Assembly (NCBI GenBank): GCA_963277665.1
Contig: OY728121.1
Span: forward strand, 1,654,700,062 to 1,654,764,061
DNA from: Viscum album
Lineage: Eukaryota > Streptophyta > Magnoliopsida > Santalales > Viscaceae
Length of the DNA: 64,000 bases
Direction of reading: 5' to 3'
This document shows, one piece after another, positions 11,620 through 21,636 of this stretch. The notes beneath the pieces are model-generated. The model was given only the letters and a program-made list of their open reading frames with translations. It was not told where the DNA came from and searched no databases. Every line of letters starts with the position of its first letter. The first letter of the stretch is position 1. The position numbers were made by a program, and so were the translations under genes.

Positions 11620-12607
11620 TGTTTCTGACGCTTTTACGCCGGGGCGCGCGTGCGTCCGTCACACGGGGGAGGACGCACGGCTTGAGGCCCCGCATTCCCA
11701 CTTTCCAAAGGCGGTCAGCATTCGTTCCTTGTTCAGGGACGTCTGCTCCTTGATCGAAACCGGGATAATGGGATGTCGGTTCTTCCTTCCGTGGATTCCT
11801 CCTCGGAGCTCGTCACCTATTCTGGGTCTCCCTCATAGATTTAATATGGGTTCGTGAAGCTCGTTCTCGGTGCCATATCTGCATGGACGCCAGTTAATTA
11901 CGCTGCTTTCGTCGAGACGCTCCAAGGGGTCTGGTCGGGGCAGCAACCTTCGGTGAGGAGAATGGTCACGCTGGGGTGTTGTTGGCGCGCCTTGACGCTG
12001 GGGGATTGGCATATCTGTATTCTGTCCCATATTATAGGGCTTCTTGAGGGTGCGGAAGCCTGAGGAATCCCACATCGAACGCGGAGAATTGTGTACCATC
12101 TGAGGTTTTCCCCAGCTTCCCATGTTTAACACGGGGTATGCCGTGAGTTTAACATCTGACGGAGATGGATCGGACTGATCGAAACACTGAGAGTGGATCA
12201 GATTGAAGGACCCCCTAGGGGGAACACCGATGTTGGGGCCAGCACGTGGGTGGCTTTCCGAATACTGTGGAGTGGAATGAGGTGGCATGATCCCACCGGG
12301 ATGTGGCGGCCTGGGTAAGGATCAGGATGGGTGATGGAGTGACGGGCTTGAACCTCATGGAGGCTTCCTACATATCCTCATGGCAGGGAATCAAAGTCCG
12401 CGTAGTTCAGTGATATGGTGGGACACCTAAAGAGGTGGCCTGTGAGAATGAACGCATGGATTGGATCCTGGAGGAAGTAAGATCTCTGGGCTAGGGAATG
12501 AGCTTCCCAAGGCACGTGGGCTCGAGGGAGAGGTCAGGATGAGACGTGGGTGTGAGGTATGGGGCTTACGCTCTGAGGCGGCCCATGATGGTGGGTATGG
12601 GGCTTAC
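11620..12607 (-). mobile_element. 3' LTR of Tat element, first part
   Basis: The outer 988 bp of the left LTR, up to the point where the chromovirus was inserted. It aligns with 42588-43575 of the other LTR without net length change. In the first 155 bp I count 17 differences by eye, 15 of them transitions, mostly at CpG. It continues at 22963. Confidence 0.88.
12603..12607. repeat. Target-site duplication CTTAC (left)
   Basis: CTTAC precedes the TGTAACG start of the chromovirus and recurs at 22958-22962 directly after its end. The uninterrupted site GGGGCTTACGCTCTGAGG is present in the other Tat LTR at 43568-43585. Confidence 0.93.
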
Positions 12608-12817
12608 TGTAACGACCCAAAGTTTCATTAATGGAAAATCCCTCTTGATCCAGTTAAATGTTTCTTTATGAAAAATGTTTTTTTATAAGATGGCAACTTC
12701 TTTAGTTTTACGTTAAGATTTGTGACCGTTACTTTTATAGCCGTTGAACAGTGATCATCTGGGTAGTTTAAATATAAGGCTTTAACGAACCAATTTTCTA
12801 CTCAGACAAAGGAAGCG

Positions 12818-13087
12818 ATGGCCTCATCCAGTAGAATTGCCCCTTATGAAGCCCATTTGTCGGAGCTCGGAAAAGAGGTGGCGTCTTTGGGCTTTGCCCT
12901 TGACCAAGCCCAAGCTGAGCTTCATCAAGTCAAGCTCGAACGTGATCGTCTACGGGAAAAATGGAAGTTGATTGAAATTACAACTCGAGCGATGTTATCC
13001 GAGCAACCCCAAGAGTCTGTCACCATCGCACACCTTACCCTTAGGTCTTATGCGGCTATTTTAAGGGGTTATGTAACAAATAAGTAG
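12818..13087 (+). CDS. Small coiled-coil ORF inside U3 of the 5' LTR
   Basis: An 89-residue ORF starting MASSSRIAPY and ending in a TAG stop. The middle (about residues 10-45, with LSELGKEVASLGFALDQ and ERDRLREKW) has heptad-like Leu/Ala spacing and high charge, as in a coiled coil. It is clearly richer in GC than the surrounding U3. A TATA-like TAAATATAAGG lies about 45 bp upstream. The same ORF is intact in the other LTR with two differences, both changing an amino acid. I do not recognise a family. It may be a captured host fragment, an element accessory peptide or chance. No evidence of expression. Confidence 0.4.
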   Translation: MASSSRIAPYEAHLSELGKEVASLGFALDQAQAELHQVKLERDRLREKWKLIEITTRAMLSEQPQESVTIAHLTLRSYAAILRGYVTNK

Positions 13088-13931
13088 CACCATGTTCATG
13101 TACATTATTTTTGTATATAATAATGAATATAATTTCTAGTCATTTTTGATACATTGTAATTAGTTTTTAAAGTACAAATGGTGTTTTTAGTTATTATTTA
13201 ATTAAGAATTATATTTTATTAAATTAAAGGATTTTTGAATTAAATAATATTTTAATAAAATATTATTATTAATATTAAATTAATTTTTATTAAATATAAA
13301 TGATCTTATAATTTTATGAATGCAATTAAAATTTTTATTAAGGTTTGAAAGCCATTTCTATCAAAACCCGTGAATTTTTTTATAAATGTCGGTTTTTATT
13401 TTAAAAATGAAAATTCACATATTTAGAAAATTATTTAGATAAAATAAATATTATTTTCGGAATCAGGACGTCGAAATTATTCAACAGTGAATTTTTCATA
13501 ATTTTCTGAGACAGTCAAATTTTTGGATAAAAATTAAATACCATTTAAATATATAATGTGTTTTATGACATCATAATGACCCAATGGTGATGTAATAAAA
13601 TACCATAATCCTTATGTTCGGCCAATATATGTTTTATCATTAAAATAATGAGGTTTTGGGTTTGTTTGACTCACTTTTCAAAGCATTAATGGAGCCCTCA
13701 AGACTTATTCAACACTTTGCCTTTTTAAATTAATTTCCATGGGAGTGTGACTCACCTCCACATAAGCAACCCTAATTTTTTAATAAGTTCGGACCTTGGC
13801 CTTGTAAAATATTGTTTTCCTCTTTCCTTTTCCAGAAACCATGGGCAAATACCATGGGATGGTTTGTGGTTTGGACTATTTTAATATAAGGGGTCCCAAA
13901 CCTAAATAATAAAGAATTCTATCACCTTTCC

Positions 13932-13940
13932 TATATAAAC
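13932..13940 (+). promoter_or_regulatory. TATA box of chromovirus 5' LTR
   Basis: TATATAAAC in the context TTTCCTATATAAACTCACCC, a strong plant TATA box, at the same offset (1324 bp) as in the 3' LTR. Transcription would start near 13965 and a CT-rich leader follows. Confidence 0.8.
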
Positions 13941-14750
13941 TCACCCAAGCTCCCACTTCCTCCTCACTCAAAGCCCTTGAAGTTCGTCCAACCTCTGCCC
14001 TACTCTCTCTAGAATCCTCCCAAGGTGCCTCAATCTCCCAAGAAGCCTCTCACAAGCCTCTCTCTAGCCTTTGGAAGCACACTTCCAAGTAAGGGGTTTT
14101 CTTCCTTTCTCATTTTTGTCAATTTTATTTAAGTCGTATTGCCCTTTTAATTTCAATTATGAATGTTGGGGTATGGTTTCTCACCTCTCCCATACTTCCC
14201 TATTATTGTTTTAATGATGGGATACCACTTTCTCTCTCATTAAAATCCTCCCATGTACACCCGTTACTATGCCGAAATTCTGAAAGAAACCTTTTTCTCC
14301 TCTTTTATATTCAAGAAATACTTTTGTATCATGAATATAAATTCCTTTTCAATTGTTGGGACATGTATCTATATGACCTCCTTACTGTCCATTACATGTA
14401 AATATGATGAGGAACCCCTTTCTCTCTCATCAACTTTTTTTATGAATTCTTATGTCACGCCGTTACGCTGCCGAAATCACACCGATTTTCTAATCCAATG
14501 TCATTGTGTAGTGAATACCATGCCCATTTCTCCATCAAGGGTATTCACCTTTATGCACATTTACTTATTGATTATAAAGATTCATGTATGAATTCCACAT
14601 TCCTTTATCATGGAATAAATGTTTATGTTTTATGAATCCATGTTTTATGATCCATGTGGCACACTTATGCATGAAATGAAATGTTTAAGAAGGGTGTGCC
14701 CTTTATAGCGCTCCAATGCATTGGGTAAAGTATAGTATCATGATACGTCA

Positions 14751-14860
14751 TGTGCAATGAGTTTTTACTCATGATAATTCAAGTGCAAGGAGGGCTTACT
14801 CGTGATTCAAGTGCAATGAGGTTTTACTCATGCTCCATGTGCAATGAGCCTTGGCTCATG
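14751..14860 (+). repeat. Array of four hairpin-like units in the LTR
   Basis: Four successive units of roughly 30 bp, each holding CAATGAG and then CTCATG (or ACTCGTG), so each can fold into a small stem. The array recurs at 22447-22556 in the other LTR. It lies downstream of the TATA box, hence in the transcript. Confidence 0.65.
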
Positions 14861-15261
14861 CTAATTCAATGTTAAGTGTTGTTGCCACATTTCCATGTTA
14901 TGATTATCATGCTTTATCATGCCTTTATGTTCATGTTTCTCTTATGCTCAATTGATATGCCTATTGCCTAACATGTATTGTACTCTTCATGTTATTCATT
15001 TTGTACTCCCTTACTGGGATTTATAGCTCACCCTTTTCTTATGCATGTCCTCAGGTTATCCCATGCAATGCTAAGTACGAAGGAATGTAGTGGTCATGTA
15101 AAGGAAGTTTTCAATAAAGATGTTGTATTTCAAGTTTAAAGTCTTTATGTAATTATCCTAAGCCCCAAAGACACTAAACCTCTCGATCCTTTTTGTTGTA
15201 TCAAGTGAAGTTTTATGTAATAAAGCATGTTTAAGTTGTAATAAAAAGCAGGGTTGTCATA

Positions 15262-15760
15262 GTTGGTATCAAAGGATAGGTTTAGTTATTTTTGGGATTA
15301 GGAAACCCTAGTAAAGCCTTAGATACAAGACTAAGAATAATAAAAACATCCCTAAGTTTTGGTAAATACTAAGTAAGTGGTTTATCAAACAAATACATCC
15401 CTGTCTGGATACGAGCAGGTAGAGGCGGCTCTGGCACAGATGTATCCTAGGGGTAAAACCCGAAAACACCGCTTTGAGCTAGACTCGAACGGGAACTGGT
15501 GCATGACAACGGGCCTTGCTGCACTCTTGGTTACGACACTCCCGGGGGATATGTTTTGATAAATTCACAATCTTAGTATGAACCCTTATTAAGGGAAAAA
15601 TGCCCCTAAGAATATATGTTAGAAGGAAGATCATGAAAAGCCTGGATTGAATCCTATAGACTCATGAGTTAAAGAGATTAAAGTTTATTTATAAGTCATC
15701 AACTTTTGTCTTTGGATTACCCTCTATGTGTTACCCCTAACTTTCCTTTTATTCCAGCCA
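15262..15760 (+). other. Untranslated leader of chromovirus
   Basis: About 0.5 kb between primer site and gag. It contains one short open stretch (15377-15559) with no recognisable similarity. Leaders of this kind usually hold the RNA packaging signal, which cannot be identified by eye. Confidence 0.6.
15264..15275 (+). promoter_or_regulatory. Primer-binding site (tRNA-iMet)
   Basis: TGGTATCAAAGG, close to the TGGTATCAGAGC complement of initiator tRNA-Met, two bases after the LTR end. It primes minus-strand DNA synthesis. Confidence 0.8.
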
Positions 15761-16783
15761 ATGGCCGGTAATAGGAGAACTCGGGCTAACAATCGTTATG
15801 AAGATCAGTGTGATTATTGTACTAATGAGATGCCCAATCCAATGGGAGCGGGAATCGCGAACTTTGTCACGCTTCTCTCTCAGCTAACTCAAGTTTTGAA
15901 TAGAAACACTGGTCAAGAGGAACGTTCAACCCCCCCTAAGAAAGAACAAGTCGCTATTGAAAGCTTCATGAGACAAAGGCCTCCTACTTTTAGTGGATCA
16001 TCCGATCCCACGATCGCTGAACAATGGATCAACTCCATTGAAAAGATATTCTCCATCCTCCAATGCTCTGAAAAAGAGAAGGTTCTCCTGGAGGCTTATC
16101 GTATGGAGGGTGAAGCTGATCAATGGTGGAAGTTGATCAAAAATACGAAGCCTGAGGAGGAGATCAAGGCTTTGGAATGGAAGGAATTCCGGAAGATGTT
16201 TTTCGATAAATATTTTCCACGTACCCTCCGTCTTAAGATGGAAAGGGACTTCCTTTCCCTCAAACAGAAAGATGAAGAATCTGTGGGAGCGTATGAGGCA
16301 AACTTCACAAGGCTTGCACGATACGCTTCCGGCTTTGTTGTTACCCCCGAATGCAAGGTTGACCGCTTCTTTGGTGGGCTGAAGCCTAGCTTGCGGAAAG
16401 CATTAGCAATCCGTGACTTCGACAGCTATGAGGAAATTGTCCGATGTGCCCTCAAGGTTGAAATGGAGATCGGAGAATCACAGGGGTATCATGGGGACAA
16501 GAAGCGTAAGGTGGACTTCAATGCTGGTGGTCCGATGGATAAATCCAACGGCGCTAAGAAATTCCAGCACCCCACTTGCCAAAAGTGTGGAAAGAATCAC
16601 CCTGGAAATTGCCTTAGGGGGACAAGAAAATGCTTCAAGTGTGGAAGAGAAGGGCACCTAGCTGTTAACTGTCAGTAAGAAGGACCCGCGGCTACGACAG
16701 AGGAGAGGAACGCTCCGTTCAAACCTCAAAGCATTGTTCAATGCTTCAAATGCAAAGAACCGGGTCATTTTGCGAATCAGTGC
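15761..16783 (+). pseudogene. Gag part: capsid and zinc knuckles
   Basis: The capsid region has the retrotransposon gag signature with AEQWINSIEKIF, then FFDKYFPRTLR and the GAYEANFTRLARYA block. Three Cys-rich motifs follow: CQKCGKNHPGNC, CFKCGREGHLAVNC and, beyond the TAA at 16676, [14 protein letters not shown]. The stop thus falls between the second and third knuckle. Gag forms the particle and binds element RNA. Confidence 0.9.
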
Positions 16784-18720
16784 CCTAATCCAAGGGTTAT
16801 CGGAGGCAATCAACAACCTCCAATACAGCAAGGAAGGGCTTTTGCCATCACTTCTGCCGAAGTGAACCCCGAAAACGAAGTGGTGACAGGTACGCTAGTT
16901 ATTCAATCAAGAATAGCGAACGTATTTTTTGATTCAGGTTCTACGCATTCTTTTATATCTCAAAAGTTTAGTAGAACAATACCTACACCACCACAAATCA
17001 TGGAAGTAAAGATGTCGGTGAGTACGGAAAATGGGGCAATCATTGCATCCCATGAATATAAGTCCTCCACTGTTATAATCTGTGGATTGAATTTCCCAGC
17101 GAACCTCGTCATACTCCCTTTGGTGGAATTTGATGCAATTCTTGGCATGGATTGGATTTCCTTATATAGAGCCAACATAAATTGTCGGGAGAGGGAAATC
17201 ACACTCCATATGGAGAATCGACACCCGATTCTTTACAAGTGTCAGAAGGAAGATGAATCTCCTTTAGCTCCATCATCTCAAGCATGGATATTACTGCCTT
17301 ATGAGCATGCATATCTGGCTCAGATGATTGAGTCCAAGGAAGAAACCACCCTTGAAGAAATGCCTATTGTGAGGGAATTCGCTGAAGTATTTCCCGAGGA
17401 ACTTCCTGGTCTTCCTCCAAGAAGAGATGTTGAGTTCTCAATTGAACTTATACTTGGGGCGCTACCAATATCCAAGACTCCATATAGAATGGATGTTGTT
17501 GAGATTGAAGAGATGAAGAAACAACTACAGGAGAATCTGGATAAAGGGTTTATACGCCCAAGTGCATCACCATGGGGTGCACCAGTCCTCTTCGTCAAGA
17601 AGAAGGATGGGTCAATGCGGTTTTGCATCGATTATCGTGAACTTAACAAAATCATGATAAAGAACAAGTATCCTCTACCAAGAATCGATGACTTGTTTGA
17701 TCAGCTGCGTGGAGCACAATACTTCTCCAAGGTCGACTTGCGGTCGGGATATTATCAAGTAAGGGTGAAGAAGGAAGATATCCCCAAGACTGTTTTTCGT
17801 ACAAGGTACGGGCACTATGAATTCATAGTAATGCCTTTTGGACTCACCAATGCTCCAGAAATATTCATGGACTTGATGAATAGAGTCTTTAGAGATTACC
17901 TAGATAAATTTGTGGTAGTCTTTATAGATGATATTCTAATATACTCAAAAACCAAGGAGGACCATGAGGAGCATTTAAGAACTGTACTGGAGACTTTGCG
18001 CAAGTAGAAGCTCTATGCCAAGTACAGCAAGTGTGAGTTCTGGTTGAAGGAGGTCTCATTCTTGGTCCATATCATCACAAGTAATGGGATATCTGTGGAC
18101 CCCTCCAAAACAGATGCAATTAAGGGATGGCCGAGGCCAACATCGGTAACTGATATCCGTAGCTTCTTGGGGTTAGCTGGATATTATCGACGATTTGTGA
18201 GAAACTTCTCACGATTGTCAAACCCTCTTACCAAGCTAACTCTAAAGGGAGTAAAGTTTGCTTGGAGTGATGAATGCGAAGAAAGATTCAAGGAGTTGAA
18301 AAGGAGTCTTATCACTGCACTTATGCTCACTTTACCCACAAGTGGGGAGCTTTTTGTGGTATTCAGTGATGCTTCGAAGAAGGGCTTAGGATGTGTGCTG
18401 ATGCAGAATGATAAAGTGATATCCTATTCCTCAAGGCAGTTGAAAATCCATGAGCGAAAATATCCAACGCATGATCTGGAGTTGGCGACGGTGATCTTTG
18501 CCTTGAAAATCTGGCGGCATTATCTCTATGGAGAGAAATGTGAGATATATACTGACCACAAGAGTCTTAAATATATATTCACACAGAAAGAGCTTAATAT
18601 GCGCCAGAGAAGATGGATAGAGCTCATCAAGGATTATGACTGTTCAATACATTACCACCCTGGGAAAGCGAACAAGGTGGCGGATAACCTAAGTAGAAAG
18701 GATCCGGTGATTCTATCAAT
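16784..18720 (+). pseudogene. Protease, reverse transcriptase and RNase H part
   Basis: Protease carries DSGSTHSF and the flap-side [10 protein letters not shown] carries the usual [28 protein letters not shown] and [10 protein letters not shown] blocks. The TAG at 18005 replaces the first residue of the usual QKLYAK motif, directly after the RT palm. RNase H keeps its acidic residues (FSDAS, DLELA, YTDHKS). All catalytic residues seen here are intact, so inactivity comes from the stops alone. Confidence 0.92.
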
Positions 18721-18959
18721 GATGAGGATTGAGAAGGATCCAATATTCTTAGACTTGATGAAGATGGACGTTGGAATCATAAAGAAGGGAACATCATCAA
18801 TCCTTTCACAAATGATTGCTCAACCATCTCTTTTGGAAAGGTTAAAGGATGCTCAAAAGGATGATGCGAGAATCCAAGAAAAAGTGGAAGCTATCAAAAA
18901 GGGAAAATCCTCAGAGTTTAATGTTAATGAAGAAGGAATTGTGCGGTTTGGGAAAAGAC

Positions 18960-20254
18960 TATGTGTCCCATCAAGTTCGGAGCAGAAGAAGGAACTTTTG
19001 GATGATGCACATAGTTCAAATTTCTCTATTCACCCAGGGAGCACAAAGATGTATCGAGATCTCCGAGAAAACTTTTGGTGGGATAATATGAAGAAGGAGA
19101 TCGCTGAGTATACATCAAAGTGTCTGGTGTGTTAGCAAGTGAAGGCTGAGAGGCAGAAGTCTAAGGGGATGATGCAACCATTTCCCATACCAGAATGGAA
19201 ATGGGAGAACATCACCATGGACTTTGTCACCGGACTTCCAAGGACATCCAAAGGCAGCAATGCAATCTGGGTTGTTGTGGATCTTCTTACAAAGACTGCA
19301 CACTTCATTGCTATTAGAGAGGATTTCTCTTTGGATCAACTGGCACGGATATATATCAGGGAAGTGGTACGGTTGCATGGAGTACCACTATCTATTGTGT
19401 CTGACCGAGATCCAAGATTCACCTCTAAGTTTTGGAAGTGTCTTCAACATGCTCTGAATACTGAACTGAACTTCAGTACGGCCTATCATCCTCAAACTGA
19501 TGGCCAATCCGATCGGACTATCCAAACACTTGAGGATATGTTGAGAGCATGCTCAATGGACTTTAAAGGAGGATGGGATCAACATCTTCCTCTAGTTGAG
19601 TTCTCTTATAATAATAGTTTCCACTTGAGCATCCAAATGGCACCATATGAAGCCCTGTATGGGAAAAGGTGTAGAACACCAGCTTGTTGGGATGAGGTCG
19701 GTGAACGTAAGCTGCTTGGACCAGAAATGGTCGAAGAAATGGTGGAGAAGGTGAAAACCATTCAGCAGCATATCAAGGTAGCCCAAATTCGACAGAAGAG
19801 TTATGCAGATAATCGTCGACGAGACCTTGACTTTAAAGTCGGAGACATGGTGTTTTTACGCATATCTCCATGGAAGAAGGTCATGAGGTTTGGAAAGAAA
19901 GGGAAGTTAAGTCCAAGGTACATCGGCCCCTTCGAGATTCTTGATCGTGTTGGGGATGTGGCCTATCGACTAGCACTTCCACCTACTATAGCCAAGGTGC
20001 ATGATGTCTTCCATGTATCCCTCTTAAGGAAGTACATACCAGACCCTTCACATGTACTCTCTTCCGAGGGGGTACAATTAGAAGACGATCTTTCTTATGA
20101 GGAGCAACCAGTGAAGATCTTAGATCGTAGAGAAAAAGTTCTACGAAATAAGACAATGCCCCTCGTCAAGGTGTTGTGGAGAAACCACAAGTTTGAAGAA
20201 GCAACTTGGGATTCGGAGGATATGATGAAGCTAAGTTACCCACATTTGTTTTAG
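18960..20254 (+). pseudogene. Integrase with chromodomain
   Basis: The zinc-binding H..H..C..C part ends at CLVC, directly followed by the TAG at 19133. The core has DFVTGLP and SDRDPRF. The third catalytic position, 35 residues after the second Asp, is Asp instead of Glu (DGQSDRT). The C-terminal part has the RYIGPFEIL and VHDVFHVSLLRKY blocks of gypsy integrases. The last 50 residues (MPLVKVLWRNH, EEATWDSEDMM) are a chromodomain, which in this clade steers insertion to marked chromatin. Confidence 0.9.
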
Positions 20255-20289
20255 TGTGGGAAAAGGAAAATTTCGAGGGCGAAATTTCT

Positions 20290-20303
20290 TAAGGGGGGAA
20301 TGT
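20290..20303 (+). promoter_or_regulatory. Polypurine tract
   Basis: TAAGGGGGGAATGT lies directly before the 3' LTR start at 20304. It is the primer for plus-strand DNA synthesis. Confidence 0.88.
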
Positions 20304-20513
20304 TGTAACGAACCAAAGTTTCATTAATGGAAAATCCCTCTTGATCCAGTTAAATGTTTCTTTATGAAGAATGTTTTTTTATAAGATGTCAACTTCTTTA
20401 GTTTTACGTTAAGATTTGTGACCGATACTTTTATAGCCGTTGAACAGTGATCATCTGGGTAGTTTAAATATAAGGCTTTAACGAACCAATTTTCTACTCA
20501 GACAAAGGAAGTG

Positions 20514-20783
20514 ATGGCCTCATCCAGTAGAATTGCCCCTTATGAAGCCCATTTGTCGGAGCTCGGAAAAGAGGTGGCGTCTTTGGGCTTTGCCCTTGAC
20601 CAAGCCCAAGCTGAGCTTCATCAAGTCAAGCTCGAACGTGATCGTCTACGGGAAAAATGGAAGTTGATTGAAATTACAACTCGAGCGATGTTATCCGAGC
20701 AACCCCAAGAGTCTGTCACCATCACACACCTTACCCTTAGGTCTTATGCGGATATTTTAAGGGGTTATGTAACAAATAAGTAG
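20514..20783 (+). CDS. Small coiled-coil ORF inside U3 of the 3' LTR
   Basis: The second copy of the LTR ORF described at 12818, same start (MASSSR), same length and stop. Two replacements distinguish them: Ala to Thr and Ala to Asp near the C-terminus. The 5' LTR copy precedes gag and this one follows pol, so this copy would lie in the 3' untranslated part of the genomic RNA. Confidence 0.38.
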   Translation: MASSSRIAPYEAHLSELGKEVASLGFALDQAQAELHQVKLERDRLREKWKLIEITTRAMLSEQPQESVTITHLTLRSYADILRGYVTNK

Positions 20784-21627
20784 CACCATGTTCATGTACA
20801 TTATTTTTGTATATAATAATGAATATAATTTCTAGTCATTTTTGATACATTGTAATTAGTTTTTAAAGTACAAATGGTGTTTTTAGTTATTATTTAATTA
20901 AGAATTATATTTTATTAAATTAAAGGATTTTTGAATTAAATAATATTTTAATAAAATATTATTATTAATATTAAATTAATTTTTATTAAATATAAATGAT
21001 CTTATAATTTTATGAATGCAATTAAAATTTTTATTAAGGTTTGAAAGCCATTTCTGTCAAAACCCGTGAATTTTTTTATAAATGTCGGTTTTTATTTTAA
21101 AAATGAAAATTCACATATTTAGAAAATTATTTAGATAAAATAAATATTATTTTTGGAATCAGGACATCGAAATTATCCAACAGTGAATTTTTCATAATTT
21201 TCTGAGACAGTCAAATTTTTGGGTAAAAATTAAATACCATTTAAATATATAATGTGTTTTATGACATCATAATGACCCAATGGTGATGTAATAAAATATC
21301 ATAATCCTTACGTTCGGACAATATATGTTTTATCATTAAAATAATTAGGTTTTGGGTTTGTTTGACTCACTTTTCAAAGCATTAATGGAGCCCTCAAGAC
21401 TTATTCAACACTTTGCCTTTTTAAATTAATTTCCATGGGAGTGTGACTCACCTCCACATAAGCAACCTTAATTTTTTAATAAGTTCGGAGCTTGGACTTG
21501 TAAAATATTGTTTTCCTATTTCCTTTTCCAGAAACCATGGGCAAATACCATGGGATGGTTTGTGGTTTGGACTATTTTAATATAAGGGGTCCCAAACCTA
21601 AATAATAAAGAATTCTCTCACCTTTCC

Positions 21628-21636
21628 TATATAAAC
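21628..21636 (+). promoter_or_regulatory. TATA box of chromovirus 3' LTR
   Basis: TATATAAAC at the same offset as in the 5' LTR. From here read-out transcripts would enter the Tat LTR on its antisense strand. Confidence 0.75.

Larger units (their letters stand above)
12608..15261 (+). mobile_element. 5' LTR of chromovirus
   Basis: 2654 bp, beginning TGTAACGACC and ending GGTTGTCATA. The end is fixed by the duplication after the 3' LTR and by the primer site three bases further on. A TATA box (13932-13940) gives a U3 of 1.3 kb. U3 holds a 90-codon ORF, and downstream of the TATA box is a hairpin-type array. Confidence 0.92.
15761..20254 (+). pseudogene. Chromovirus gag-pol, one frame with three stops
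   Basis: A single reading frame runs to the chromodomain, interrupted by TAA at 16676, TAG at 18005 and TAG at 19133. The ATG at 15761 (MAGNRRT) is the likeliest start; an in-frame ATG at 15728 precedes it. Domains in order: capsid-type gag (about 15960-16460), CCHC knuckles (16570-16680 and 16742-16783), protease DSGSTHSF (near 16935), RT with FIDDIL (near 17925), RNase H with FSDAS and YTDHKS (18360-18570), HHCC zinc finger (19010-19135), integrase core (19200-19650) and a C-terminal chromodomain (about 20095-20254). The integrase Glu of the DDE triad is Asp here (DGQSDRT). Confidence 0.93.

Noticed and set aside
11113..11857. Several overlapping ORFs rich in Tyr, Ile, Val and Cys
   Set aside because: They are translations of a TATATG/TGTG microsatellite and open in several frames at once; no domain or promoter supports them.
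14159..14591. Overlapping 80- and 112-residue ORFs in the chromovirus LTR (also 21855-22287)
   Set aside because: Low-complexity Leu/Ser/Phe/Tyr frames in the leader, mutually overlapping, without domain; the U3 coiled-coil ORF is the only LTR ORF that stands out.
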